A stretch of 64,000 nt of DNA, taken from Capnocytophaga granulosa ATCC 51502 (GTDB taxonomy: Bacteria; Bacteroidota; Bacteroidia; Flavobacteriales; Flavobacteriaceae). The notes under the pieces are model-generated. The model was not told the DNA's origin. It searched no databases and saw nothing but the letters and a program-made list of their open reading frames with translations. The DNA is taken from the NCBI RefSeq assembly GCF_000411115.1, contig NZ_KE150242.1, positions 490,218-554,217 on the forward strand, given 5' to 3'. Made by a program: the position numbers and the translations under genes. Positions 52,240-61,045 of the stretch are shown piece by piece. How positions within the stretch are numbered: the first letter of the stretch is position 1; every line of letters starts with the position of its first letter.

Positions 52240-52636
52240 CATTAATGATTAAAAAAACGGGGGGTCTCAGTGTTTCCTTAACTATATTTTCCCAAGTAGA
52301 AAAATGATAATAAAAAAGAAGTGTTTGTTCTGTAGTGCAGAGGACAAGCGTTTCAAATGTAGGAATTTTTACACAAAAAACCTCTGTTTGGTGTTTTGTA
52401 AAATCAAATTTTACATCAGTCTGTTCCTGTGTGTTTTCAGAAGATACTTTGGCTAAAAAGCACTTACCATCGCAGTGTTTTTGTGTATTGGTTTTATTCT
52501 CACAGAAAAGAGTGATGAATTGTGTAGGATTGATTAGGTAATAAGAGAAAAAAAGCCCCCCACGTATGGCACTAAGCAGTACCATACAAGAGAGGATTAC
52601 AACGAAAAAGCGTACTCTTTTTCTCATTTTTATCAT
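52235..52636 (-). CDS. Small membrane-anchored protein with CDGKC motif
   Basis: A 133-residue protein (124-130 if a later ATG at 52627 is used). An N-terminal hydrophobic helix (FFVVILSCMVLLSAIRGGLFFSYY) precedes a short extracytoplasmic part with CENKTNTQKHCDGKCFLAKV, three cysteines in a Cx9CxxxC-like arrangement. This type is conserved near copper/TonB loci in flavobacteria from memory; metal binding is inference. It starts 2 bp after the ftsY stop. Its 3' end is bounded by MITE copy 2. Confidence 0.72.
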   Translation of the reverse strand: MIKMRKRVRFFVVILSCMVLLSAIRGGLFFSYYLINPTQFITLFCENKTNTQKHCDGKCFLAKVSSENTQEQTDVKFDFTKHQTEVFCVKIPTFETLVLCTTEQTLLFYYHFSTWENIVKETLRPPVFLIING

Positions 52637-52638
52637 AA

Positions 52639-53592
52639 CTATTTGAAGAAAGAATCTACAAATTCGTATTTGTTGAACACTTGCAAGTCCTCAATTCCTT
52701 CCCCTACACCTATATACTTGACGGGAATCTGGAACTGATCGGAGATACCTATAACTACCCCACCCTTGGCTGTACCATCAAGCTTAGTGATAGCCAAAGC
52801 ATTAACCTCCGTAGCCAAAGTGAATTGTTTGGCTTGTTCGAAGGCATTTTGACCTGTAGAGCCATCGAGTACCAAGAGTACCTCATCAGGGGCATAAGGC
52901 AAGAGCTTTTGCATCACGCGCTTTACCTTACTGAGTTCATTCATCAAATTAATTTTATTATGCAAACGTCCCGCTGTATCTATAATTACCACATCGGCCT
53001 CTTGAGAGAGTGCCGAAGAAAGCGTATCATAAGCCACCGAAGCAGGGTCACTGCCTGTCTGTTGCTTGACAAGGGGTACCCCTACCCTATCTGCCCATAC
53101 TTGCAGCTGGTCTATGGCCGCCGCACGGAAAGTATCCGCAGCCCCTAAGACTACCTTGAGGCCTTTCTTTTTGAACTGATAAGCGAGCTTACCTATGGTT
53201 GTGGTCTTCCCTGCCCCATTGACACCGACCACCATGATCACATAAGGTTTGCGCTCGGTAGGGACAAAGAAATCCACCGCTTCTCCTCTTTCTGTTTGTG
53301 AGAGCAGTCCTGCTATTTCTTCCCTAAGAATCTTATTCAGTTCGCTTGTGCCCAAGTATTTATCCTCGGCTACGCGCTTCTCTATACGCTCAATGATTTT
53401 CAGAGTGGTATTCACCCCCACATCACTGCTGACCAAAACGCCCTCCAGTTCGTCCAAAATAGTGTCATCTACCTTGGATTTGCCTGCAATAGCACGGGTG
53501 AGCTTATCAAAGAATGAGGTCTTTGATTTCTCTAAGCCTTTGTCCAAGGTTTCCTTTTTTTCGGAGGAGAATAATTTTTTAAAAAAATTCAT
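52639..53592 (-). CDS. ftsY: Signal recognition particle receptor FtsY
   Basis: A 317-residue SRP receptor GTPase that docks ribosome-SRP complexes at the membrane. The short A domain is basic (FFKKLFSSEKKETLDKGLEKSK), followed by the N helices and the G domain with VVGVNGAGKTTTIGKLA, GAADTFRAAAIDQLQ, DTAGRLHNK and TKLDGTAKGG. It lies in a minus-strand cluster with the AAA ATPase gene and trmD, and the next gene starts 2 bp after its stop. Confidence 0.97.
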   Translation of the reverse strand: MNFFKKLFSSEKKETLDKGLEKSKTSFFDKLTRAIAGKSKVDDTILDELEGVLVSSDVGVNTTLKIIERIEKRVAEDKYLGTSELNKILREEIAGLLSQTERGEAVDFFVPTERKPYVIMVVGVNGAGKTTTIGKLAYQFKKKGLKVVLGAADTFRAAAIDQLQVWADRVGVPLVKQQTGSDPASVAYDTLSSALSQEADVVIIDTAGRLHNKINLMNELSKVKRVMQKLLPYAPDEVLLVLDGSTGQNAFEQAKQFTLATEVNALAITKLDGTAKGGVVIGISDQFQIPVKYIGVGEGIEDLQVFNKYEFVDSFFK

Positions 53593-53600
53593 AGTTTTTT

Positions 53601-54740
53601 CTATTTGAAGCCTATTTTAGGAGTATCAGTATCCTCTTTTAGAGCTTTGGTTTCCATGTTGGTGAGTTCGGCTAAGGAACATGGCTTGGTGATGGTAGGC
53701 TCTTTTCCTATGGAACGTAGGTAATTATTGGCCTTCTCCACCGAAAGTTCCTTGAACTTATATTCAGCGATCAAGCGCCCTTTCCTCAAAAGCGCAGAAT
53801 CAATCTTAGATATATCCGAGTTAAAGGTACAGATAAGCTGACACTCAAGCACATCGGAAAGCATACCATCGGCTATGTTCAGTATGGAGGAGACCACATC
53901 GGTATTACTGTTAAGTGCAGTACGCTCAGCTATATAGTTCTCACAATCCTCCAAGACCAAAACCGAGTTCTTATGATCTATAAGCACTCCTATAAAGGAC
54001 GGATCCGTAAGAGAGGCGATCATAGAGGTAGGAACAAAGATAAATTTCTTGTTAGGTATCTGGCTAGTGAGCCACTTTATGTAGTTGGTCTTACCAGAAC
54101 CCGCAATCCCGTGAAAGAGTACAATGCCCTTGTTCTCATCGGTGATACTCTTCTTCACTCGGTTGTGTACTTCCAAGAAATCATCGTTGTACATTCTATC
54201 AAAATCAATACGGAAAGGCTTGATTGTATGTGTTTTTACATCAAAACCATTCTGAGATTTGAGCAAAATGGAAACTTTTGCCTTTTTAGGCTGATATTTC
54301 TCTAAGTATTCAGAGAATAATGCCTTTAGTCCCTCTACTGAAGCAGATTGATTGTTGTTATAATACACATAATTGACCTTATAGAGTCCCTCTTCGAACA
54401 TTTCGGAGTCATATTCGTTGGTCAGGTTGTGTGAAATAAGAATAAATACCTCCAACTTAGGGTGAAAATAACATTCCTCATCTTCGTAGAGTTTGTTGTT
54501 CTTAGAAGAATAGTCCAAGGTATAGAAATCTGTACATTTCACAAAATGTTGGAGCTTATCTCGCTGGATAATCAGGTCGTCATTCGAGAGATAGATGTCG
54601 CACATCAAGTCCGATAACAAATATCTGAAAGGGGCTTTGGAGGTAAGATAACGATTCTTGTCAAAGAGTTCGAGTTCGTCATCTCCGTTTACGCCCAGTA
54701 TTTTTATTTCCCTGTAATATTTTGATTCTAAAATTTTCAT
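53601..54740 (-). CDS. AAA+ ATPase of unknown function
   Basis: A 379-residue protein. The N-terminal 190 residues are unrecognised. The C-terminal AAA domain has VLFHGIAGSGKTNYIKWL (Walker A, near 207-225), SVLVLEDCENYIAE (Walker B) and ALLRKGRLIAEYKFKEL, a sensor-2-like LRKGRL. It sits between trmD and ftsY on the same strand; only 8 bp separate it from ftsY. The role is unknown. Confidence 0.82.
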   Translation of the reverse strand: MKILESKYYREIKILGVNGDDELELFDKNRYLTSKAPFRYLLSDLMCDIYLSNDDLIIQRDKLQHFVKCTDFYTLDYSSKNNKLYEDEECYFHPKLEVFILISHNLTNEYDSEMFEEGLYKVNYVYYNNNQSASVEGLKALFSEYLEKYQPKKAKVSILLKSQNGFDVKTHTIKPFRIDFDRMYNDDFLEVHNRVKKSITDENKGIVLFHGIAGSGKTNYIKWLTSQIPNKKFIFVPTSMIASLTDPSFIGVLIDHKNSVLVLEDCENYIAERTALNSNTDVVSSILNIADGMLSDVLECQLICTFNSDISKIDSALLRKGRLIAEYKFKELSVEKANNYLRSIGKEPTITKPCSLAELTNMETKALKEDTDTPKIGFK

Positions 54741-54758
54741 TAATGTTGGTTCCTTTTT

Positions 54759-55433
54759 TTAAGTTAATAAGTCAGGTCGTCGCTCCTCGGTGCGCTTATA
54801 GGCCTGTTCTTCGCGCCAAGCATCTATTTGGGGCGTATTGCCACTTAGGAGTATATCAGGCACCTTCCAGCCCTTATACTCAGCAGGCCGTGTATATACG
54901 GGCGGGGCCAAGAGGTTATCCTGAAAAGAGTCCGTCAGAGCAGAAGTCTCATCGGAGAGTACCCCAGGGATGAGGCGCACAATGGCATCAGCCAATACTG
55001 CTGCGGCCAGCTCGCCTCCTGAAAGCACATAGTCTCCTATAGATATTTCTTTGGTTACGAAGTGGTCTCTCACACGCTGATCTACCCCCTTGTAGTGGCC
55101 ACAGAGAATGATGATATTCTCCTTCAGAGAAAGCGCATTGGCCATAGGCTGATTGAGGGTATGTCCGTCGGGAGTAAGGTATATGACTTCGTCATAGTTG
55201 CGTTCTGCCTTGAGTGCCGAGATACAAGCGTCAATAGGCTCTATCATCAGCACCATGCCCGCTCCCCCACCGAAACTATAATCATCTATTTGCTTGTAGT
55301 TGCCCAGACCATATTGGCGTAAATCGTGGAAATAGACACTAGCCAATCCCTTTTCCACAGCTCGTTTAAAAATAGAGTGTTGAAAAGGGCTTTGGAGTAA
55401 CTCTGGAACAACCGCTATAATATCAATACGCAT
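54759..55433 (-). CDS. trmD: tRNA (guanine-N1)-methyltransferase
   Basis: A 224-residue SPOUT knotted methyltransferase making m1G37 in tRNAs. Signatures are [52 protein letters not shown] and the SAM knot [26 protein letters not shown]. It follows the coiled-coil gene with no gap. Confidence 0.97.
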   Translation of the reverse strand: MRIDIIAVVPELLQSPFQHSIFKRAVEKGLASVYFHDLRQYGLGNYKQIDDYSFGGGAGMVLMIEPIDACISALKAERNYDEVIYLTPDGHTLNQPMANALSLKENIIILCGHYKGVDQRVRDHFVTKEISIGDYVLSGGELAAAVLADAIVRLIPGVLSDETSALTDSFQDNLLAPPVYTRPAEYKGWKVPDILLSGNTPQIDAWREEQAYKRTEERRPDLLT

Positions 55434-56078
55434 TTAAGAACGATGTTTGTTAATCTCATCTTGCAATTGGCGGCGTACTTTCTGTTCGCGCTCAATGGCT
55501 TTGGTACGATATTCCTCGTATTCGTTTTGCAAATCTTCCAAATCCTTCAGTGCCCCACGAGTAATGCTGTTGGAACTGGTAAAGCGAGAAATAAATACCA
55601 CCAAAAGTATAACTAAAATCACGATAATCCCCCATACAATAATGGAATATACCCCTTTTTCTATGGTAATTCCTAGGAAATCTATGCTATCATTGCGATT
55701 TTTCTCTTTATCAAGCTCACTTTGGAGGTTTTGTATATTGAGATTTAGCTCTTTTATACGAGAGGATTGCGCACTGATAGTGTCCAATTTCTCACGAAGT
55801 AATGTTTTTTGTCCACTAAGACTATCAAGTAATGATTTTTTAAAGGTATATATACTTTCTTTCTTTACGAGCTTGAACTTTTCCCAGTTTCCTGACTTAT
55901 CCACCAGTTCATCAAACTGACCTTCTATGGTTGCAGGATATTGCTTTTCCTCTTGGGGTGCTTCCGCTGTTGTACGAGAGCGTGTTGGTGTAAGTTCTTG
56001 TTGTTGTTCTGTCTCACTCTGTGCTGTCGCTAGTAAAGAAGAGAGGGCAAAACCAATAATAAATAATTTTCGTGTCAT
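55434..56078 (-). CDS. Exported coiled-coil membrane protein
   Basis: A 214-residue protein with a signal peptide (LFIIGFALSSLLATAQ), a Gln/Glu/Thr-rich spacer, a predicted coiled coil (about 80-128: LREKLDTISAQSSRIKELNLNIQNLQSELDKEKN), one transmembrane helix (about 142-165; YSIIVWGIIVILVILLVVFI) and a second basic coiled coil to the end. Family unrecognised, but the position directly before trmD is typical in flavobacteria by memory. Its promoter at 56108-56115 may drive trmD and the following genes. Confidence 0.78.
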   Translation of the reverse strand: MTRKLFIIGFALSSLLATAQSETEQQQELTPTRSRTTAEAPQEEKQYPATIEGQFDELVDKSGNWEKFKLVKKESIYTFKKSLLDSLSGQKTLLREKLDTISAQSSRIKELNLNIQNLQSELDKEKNRNDSIDFLGITIEKGVYSIIVWGIIVILVILLVVFISRFTSSNSITRGALKDLEDLQNEYEEYRTKAIEREQKVRRQLQDEINKHRS

Positions 56079-56107
56079 TTTCAGATTTATATTTTTTATT
56101 TCTTGTG

Positions 56108-56115
56108 CAAAAATA
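56108..56115 (-). promoter_or_regulatory. -7 element for the coiled-coil/trmD unit
   Basis: Minus-strand TATTTTTG, 30 bp upstream of the ATG at 56078. Confidence 0.6.
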
Positions 56116-56187
56116 CTATTTTTTCTCTAATAAAATACCCTATCGTTTATTATTAACAAAAATTTGTTTACTATGAGCATTTACCAC

Positions 56188-56239
56188 AAAGAGGAGCAAG
56201 AAAAGCCCTCACTTGGAGCATATCCTTGTTCCTCTTTTT
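56188..56239. terminator. Long hairpin with plus-strand T run
   Basis: AAAGAGGAGCAAG (56188-56200) and CTTGTTCCTCTTT (56225-56237) pair with one mismatch and are followed by T residues on the plus strand. It lies downstream of the ModE-like gene on the minus strand. A 25-codon plus-strand frame in the loop is probably fortuitous. Confidence 0.5.
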
Positions 56240-56285
56240 ATTGTAGCTAACCTAAAAATTGTTACGTTTCTACGGATGAGGGGGG

Positions 56286-56639
56286 TTAGTTCTCTTTCCA
56301 GCCTGAGAAACAGCCATTTTCCCCCTTGCTATATTGCTTTAAGCTGTCATTTACATCTTTGAAAAGTTGGAGAATATCTCTGCCTTCCTCGGTAAGGATG
56401 CTATGACCTCCTGCTTTTCCTCCCGCTTCTTTGGCTACAATTTCAAAGGAGGAATTTCGGTTCATTTCTTGAATCATGCCCCATGCGCGACGATAAGGAA
56501 TATTTAACACTTTTGCAGCTTCTGAGATAGAACCCAAAACATCGATCTGCTCCAAAAGTAATGCCTTAACTGCATTAATTTCCAGCCCCGTATCGGTCTC
56601 TATCCAGATATTCCCTTTTATTTTTAGATTATTTTCCAT
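56286..56639 (-). CDS. ModE-like winged-helix regulator
   Basis: A 117-residue DNA-binding protein matching the N-terminal domain of ModE: AVKALLLEQIDVLGSISEAAKVLNIPYRRAWGMIQEMN and AGGKAGGHSILTEEGRDILQLF. The molybdate-binding C-terminal (TOBE) domains are absent, so it is a short ModE/LysR-type regulator whose ligand is not evident. No molybdate transport genes are nearby. Promoter TATATTTG at 56720-56727. Confidence 0.9.
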   Translation of the reverse strand: MENNLKIKGNIWIETDTGLEINAVKALLLEQIDVLGSISEAAKVLNIPYRRAWGMIQEMNRNSSFEIVAKEAGGKAGGHSILTEEGRDILQLFKDVNDSLKQYSKGENGCFSGWKEN

Positions 56640-56719
56640 GATGTTTCTCAGCTAAATTGGTACCTTACAGCGTATTTTAAGTTGATAATCAGAAAATTAC
56701 CTATTCTCAAATCGTAATG

Positions 56720-56727
56720 CAAATATA
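56720..56727 (-). promoter_or_regulatory. -7 element for the ModE-like gene
   Basis: Minus-strand TATATTTG, about 81 bp upstream of the ATG. Confidence 0.55.
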
Positions 56728-56793
56728 CACATTTATTTTGAAAAACACAATATTTTTTTCACTTTTGTCGCAACACTTTAATAATCAATAATT

Positions 56794-56843
56794 TGATTAG
56801 TCATTGGTCATTAGTCACTTGTCACTTGTCATTAGTCACTAAT
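56794..56843. repeat. Iterated GATTAGTCATTGGTC motif spanning a stop codon
   Basis: Five degenerate TTAGTCATTGGTC / TCACTTGTCATTAG words run through the TAG stop (56839-56841) of the amidophosphoribosyltransferase-like gene. Related to the blocks at 4862 and 16060. Confidence 0.7.
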
Positions 56844-58740
56844 ATGCGCGTTGTTTATTCCCTTCATAGAAGTTGATAAAGGCCTGATTGACTACTCTAT
56901 TACCTCCCACGGTAGGATAATCGCCTGTGAAATACCAGTCTCCCAAGTTCTTAGGACAAGCCTTGTGTAGGTTTTCCACACTTTGGAAGATAATATCTAA
57001 ATCGCACTGCATTGCCTCTGGTCGCAAAAGCTCAGTAATCTTTAGAGATATTTGCTCTGTGGTGAAAGGTGCATAAAGTTCTTTGACATAATTGATAATT
57101 TCCTCATCGGGCTTGTTTTTTTGAGCGAGACATTTCTTATAAATGGCCTCCACTACCCCGTAGGTATCTGCGTCCTTGTGTAGAGCAAGGGTTGCCTCAA
57201 AGGCTATAAGGTCTTCCAAGCGCGCCATATCTATCCCATAGCAGTCAGGGTAACGAATCTGAGGGGCTGAGGAAAGTACTGTTATTTTCTTGGGTTCTAA
57301 GCGGTTGAGGATATTGAGGATACTCTTCTTGAGCGTAGTACCTCGTACGATACTATCGTCAATAATCACCAAATTATCCTCATGTTTTCTTACCGAACCA
57401 TAGGTAATATCATACACATGGGCAACCATATCCTCCCTACCTGCATCTTCAGTGATAAAGGTACGTAGCTTTACGTCCTTAATGGCTACCTTCTCTATAC
57501 GAGGGCGTACTGAAAGGATTTCATTAAGGCATGCCTCATTCAGAGTGGCACCTTGCTGAAGGATTTGCTGCTTTTTCTTTTGGTTAAGATGTTCAGATAC
57601 AGCCTCTATCAGTCCATAAAAGGACGTTTCTGCCGTATTGGGGATATAGGAAAAGACGGTGTTCTTCAGATCATTATCAATAGAGCGAAGTACCTGTGGC
57701 AGAAGCAAAGCGCCTAATTTCTTTCGCTCTAAGTAGATTTCCTGATCACTACCGCGAGAGAAATAGATGCGCTCGAACGAACATGCCTTGCGCTCTGTGG
57801 GTTCCAAGATCTGTTCTATCTGTGAGGAGCCGTCTCGTTTGATAAGAATAGCGGCTCCTGCGGGTAGCTCTTCCACTTGCTCAAAAGGTGCATTAAAGGC
57901 TGTTTGTATGACGGCTCGTTCGGAAGCTACTACCACCACTTCGTCGTCCTTGTAATAATAAGCAGGGCGGATAGCGGCAGGATCTCTGATTACAAAGGAA
58001 ACCCCATGCCCTACAATACCTGCCATGGCATAACCTCCGTCCCAGCGTGTGGCAGCCCTCTTGAGTACTTTGACCATATCCAATTGCTCCATAATCAGCG
58101 GAGAAGCCTCTCGCTTACTGATACCCTCCTGCTTGAGTCGGCGATAACACTCCTCTACTTCGTTGTCCAAGAAGTGACCAATACGTTCCATAACAGTAAT
58201 TGTATCGGTCTTAGCAATTGGATGTTGGCCAAGCTCTACCAACTTGTTGAAGAGTTCATTAACATTGGTCAGGTTGAAGTTTCCAGCCAAGATAAGGTTG
58301 CGATAGATCCAGTTGTTCTCCCTAAGGAAAGGGTGTACATTCTCTATGCTATTTTTCCCAAAAGTACCATAGCGCACATGGCCTAAATACACCTCGCCCA
58401 AGTAGGGTATGAGCTTTTTAAGGGCTTGTACATCTGCCTTAGCCTCTGGATGGCTCTTGAGCAGTTCGTTGATATGAGAGTTGATTTGCTTGAAGATATC
58501 CTGAATAGGTTGGGAATCATTTGAGCGCACACGTCCTATATAGCGCTCGCCTGGTTGCATATCGAGCTTAATATTGGCGATTCCTGCCCCATCTTGCCCG
58601 CGATTGTGTTGTTTTTCCATCAGCAAGTACATCTTATGCAACCCATAGAAGGGGGTTCCGTACTTTTGCTGATAATATTCTAAAGGTTTAAGAAGGCGAA
58701 GTAGTGCAATTCCGCATTCGTGTTTGATAGCATCACTCAT
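56839..58740 (-). CDS. Amidophosphoribosyltransferase-like class II glutamine amidotransferase
   Basis: A 633-residue PurF-family protein. Glutamine amidotransferase N-terminus: Cys9 in KHECGIALLRLL, then EKQHNRGQDGAGIANI and YLGHVRYGT. The phosphoribosyltransferase domain has VIIDDSIVRGTTLKKSIL (PRPP loop) and SSAPQIRYPDCYGIDM. It is longer than housekeeping PurF (about 500), with an extended C-terminus. The nucleophile at residue 9 requires removal of eight residues, as in PurF propeptides. It follows the PfkB gene by 3 bp. Probably a Bacteroidota PurF paralogue. Confidence 0.9.
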   Translation of the reverse strand: MSDAIKHECGIALLRLLKPLEYYQQKYGTPFYGLHKMYLLMEKQHNRGQDGAGIANIKLDMQPGERYIGRVRSNDSQPIQDIFKQINSHINELLKSHPEAKADVQALKKLIPYLGEVYLGHVRYGTFGKNSIENVHPFLRENNWIYRNLILAGNFNLTNVNELFNKLVELGQHPIAKTDTITVMERIGHFLDNEVEECYRRLKQEGISKREASPLIMEQLDMVKVLKRAATRWDGGYAMAGIVGHGVSFVIRDPAAIRPAYYYKDDEVVVVASERAVIQTAFNAPFEQVEELPAGAAILIKRDGSSQIEQILEPTERKACSFERIYFSRGSDQEIYLERKKLGALLLPQVLRSIDNDLKNTVFSYIPNTAETSFYGLIEAVSEHLNQKKKQQILQQGATLNEACLNEILSVRPRIEKVAIKDVKLRTFITEDAGREDMVAHVYDITYGSVRKHEDNLVIIDDSIVRGTTLKKSILNILNRLEPKKITVLSSAPQIRYPDCYGIDMARLEDLIAFEATLALHKDADTYGVVEAIYKKCLAQKNKPDEEIINYVKELYAPFTTEQISLKITELLRPEAMQCDLDIIFQSVENLHKACPKNLGDWYFTGDYPTVGGNRVVNQAFINFYEGNKQRAY

Positions 58741-58743
58741 TTT

Positions 58744-59673
58744 TTAGACGACTTTTATTTCAAATTGGGTCAATTCTTTTAGGCAGAAAAGGCGTCGAAG
58801 CACTTCCTCCTTGGTTAGAGAAAGTAGTCTCTCTACTCCCATCTGTTCTACGCAGAAAGAGGCCAAGGTAGTGGCATATACCAAGGCATTTTTCATGTTT
58901 TCAAAGGAGACTTCTCCTGTTTGTGCCATATAGCCTATAAAACCTCCTGCAAAAGTATCTCCTGCTCCCGTAGGGTCATATACCTGTGTCAGGGGCAAGG
59001 CAGGCGTGAAGAATCTTTTTTCTTCGTGGAAAAGCATAGCGCCATGCTCTCCCCTTTTGATAATGATATAAGAAGCTCCTTTTTGTTGTAACTTCTCTAC
59101 AGCCCTAAGCAAAAGAGTCTCTCCTGTAAGGGCAAAGGCTTCCTCATCACTTACGGTAAGCACATCGGTTTTTCGGATAAGTTCTTCTAACAATTCAGGT
59201 GTATGATCTATCCAATAGTTCATGGTATCAGAAACCACAAGGCTTGGTCTTGAAGAGAGTTGCTCCAATACCTGAAGTTGTACTTTAGGGTGTAGGTTTC
59301 CCAGCAGTACAAAGGAGGCATCGGAGAACGCTGGATTTATTTTAGGCGTATAGCCACTAAGTACATTTTCCTGAGTCTCAAGCGTCTCCCTTTTGTTCAT
59401 ATTGGTAAAATAACGCCCACTCCAAAAGAAGCTGCGCCCTCCTTGTACTTTCTCTATTTGGGAAATATCTATCTCACGTTCTATAAGGTAGTCCAAAAAA
59501 GATTGTGGATAGTCCTCCCCTATGACCGATACGACGGCCTGTTCTACATCAAAGATAGCACTTGCCAAAGCACTATAATTGGCGGCTCCTCCCATGGTGC
59601 GCTCCACCCTGCTCAAAGGCGTCTCTATAGTATCAAAGGCTAAAGTTCCTACTGTAAGTAGTTTGTTGTTCAT
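58744..59673 (-). CDS. PfkB-family carbohydrate/nucleoside kinase
   Basis: A 309-residue ribokinase-type kinase. It starts with KLLTVGTLAFDTIETPLSRVERTMGGAANYSALASAIF and has the anion-hole/catalytic motif YDPTGAGDTFAGGFIGYM near 230-248. Members phosphorylate sugars or nucleosides. Coupling to the amidophosphoribosyltransferase-like gene suggests a ribose or nucleoside substrate feeding purine metabolism; this is inference. Promoter TACCTTTG at 59703-59710. Confidence 0.9.
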   Translation of the reverse strand: MNNKLLTVGTLAFDTIETPLSRVERTMGGAANYSALASAIFDVEQAVVSVIGEDYPQSFLDYLIEREIDISQIEKVQGGRSFFWSGRYFTNMNKRETLETQENVLSGYTPKINPAFSDASFVLLGNLHPKVQLQVLEQLSSRPSLVVSDTMNYWIDHTPELLEELIRKTDVLTVSDEEAFALTGETLLLRAVEKLQQKGASYIIIKRGEHGAMLFHEEKRFFTPALPLTQVYDPTGAGDTFAGGFIGYMAQTGEVSFENMKNALVYATTLASFCVEQMGVERLLSLTKEEVLRRLFCLKELTQFEIKVV

Positions 59674-59702
59674 CTCTATTGAAAATCTCTTTAATGAAAA
59701 CG

Positions 59703-59710
59703 CAAAGGTA
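59703..59710 (-). promoter_or_regulatory. -7 element for the PfkB unit
   Basis: Minus-strand TACCTTTG followed by GCG, 30 bp upstream of the ATG. Confidence 0.65.
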
Positions 59711-59750
59711 CTACTAATTTTTGGATTAGCAAATATTTTATAACTTGCGT

Positions 59751-60935
59751 TTATGCGCTTTTACCTTCCTCTATCTTATTGACTATCAAGGCTACAGCTC
59801 CATCGCCTGTTACATTACAAGCGGTACCAAAGCTATCCATAGCCACATAGAGAGCAATCATCAGTCCTTGTTGCTCCTCATTGAAGCCCAACATAGAACC
59901 TAAGATACCCAGTGCAGCCATAATTGCTCCCCCTGGTACCCCTGGGGCAGCTACCATAATGATGCCTAGCATCATGATAAAGCCTGAGAAGAGTTCCAAG
60001 TCAAAAGGCATACCTTCCAAAAGCATCAAAGCCATAGCACAAGCGGTGATTTTCATGGTGCTTCCCGAAAGATGTATAGTAGCACACAGTGGAATGACAA
60101 AACCTGCAATACGAGGCGATACCCCCATCTTTATGGCTTGTTGTAGGGTAATTGGAATGGTTGCTGCGGAGGATTGGGTACCCAAGGCTGTAGCATAAGC
60201 TGGCAACATGGTTATAAGTGATTTGAATGGATTCCTCCCTGCAATCCCTCCTGCTATTAGGTATTGTATAATCAAAAGGAGTATGTGCATGATAAAGAGT
60301 ACCACAATGAGCTTAAAGAACACCTCTATGACGGAAACTACTTTCCCTCCAAAGGTGATTTCAGCGAAGATAGCCATGATATAATAAGGCAATACAGGGA
60401 TAATGGCCTTGGCAATGAGCCAGCTAACGATCTCACCAAACTCCTCTATCACTCCAGAGAGTACTGATTTTTCCTTGAGAGAGAGACCGATCCCCATGAT
60501 AAAAGAAAGCACTAAGGCGGTCATCACATCAGCTATAGGGGGCATCTGGATAGAGAAGAAAGGTGTGAGTACCTGTTCATCTCCCATAGGTTTTATATGC
60601 TGATTTTCAAGTAACGAAGGGAATATCGCCTCTGAAGCAAAATAGGTAGAAAAGCCTGAAAATAAAGTGAATGAATAGGCAATTCCCACCGTAATGAGCA
60701 GCAAGCGTCCTGCACTCTTGCCTAATTTGCTAATGGAGGGCATCACAAGCCCCATAATAATCAGCGGTATTGCAAAGCCTAGAAAGCTACCAAAAAGCCC
60801 CTTGAAGGTCAGTAGTATTCTATAAATCCACTGAGGGAACCAGCCCTTGAGCGTGAGCCAGCCCAAAAGAATTCCCAAGAGTATTCCACAGAATACCTTG
60901 AATAATAGGTTTGTGTATATTTTTCTGAGTTTCAT
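59751..60935 (-). CDS. Dicarboxylate/amino acid:cation symporter (DAACS family)
   Basis: A 394-residue transporter of the sodium/proton:dicarboxylate family, with about eight helices and two re-entrant loops. The substrate region has TALGTQSSAATIPITLQQA, PLCATIHLSGSTMKITACAMAL and GAIMAALGILGSMLG, then MDSFGTACNVTGDGAVALIV. It likely imports aspartate, glutamate or C4-dicarboxylates. It follows the porin gene with a terminator-like hairpin between, downstream of the periplasmic asparaginase gene. Confidence 0.92.
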   Translation of the reverse strand: MKLRKIYTNLLFKVFCGILLGILLGWLTLKGWFPQWIYRILLTFKGLFGSFLGFAIPLIIMGLVMPSISKLGKSAGRLLLITVGIAYSFTLFSGFSTYFASEAIFPSLLENQHIKPMGDEQVLTPFFSIQMPPIADVMTALVLSFIMGIGLSLKEKSVLSGVIEEFGEIVSWLIAKAIIPVLPYYIMAIFAEITFGGKVVSVIEVFFKLIVVLFIMHILLLIIQYLIAGGIAGRNPFKSLITMLPAYATALGTQSSAATIPITLQQAIKMGVSPRIAGFVIPLCATIHLSGSTMKITACAMALMLLEGMPFDLELFSGFIMMLGIIMVAAPGVPGGAIMAALGILGSMLGFNEEQQGLMIALYVAMDSFGTACNVTGDGAVALIVNKIEEGKSA

Positions 60936-60991
60936 ATCTTATATGTTTAACGATTATTTCTAAAAATCTATATAATAAATAAAGTAAGCAC

Positions 60992-61024
60992 AAAACCTCC
61001 CCTCCTTGTGGGAGGGAAGTTTTA
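60992..61024 (-). terminator. Hairpin between porin and symporter genes
   Basis: AAAACCTCCCCTCC (60992-61005) pairs with GGAGGGAAGTTTT (61011-61023) with one internal mismatch. On the minus strand a short T-rich tail follows. It may attenuate rather than fully separate the two genes. Confidence 0.7.
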
Positions 61025-61045
61025 GTTATTTTACGTATGAGAGAC

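Noticed and set aside
45789..52636. Complete prophage around the terminase
   Set aside because: Flanking genes are chromosomal outer membrane and housekeeping genes; no portal, capsid, tail, integrase or lysis gene is present.
56173..56250. 25-codon plus-strand frame MSIYHKEEQEKP...
   Set aside because: It lies in the loop of a hairpin, lacks a promoter and has no recognised homologous pattern.
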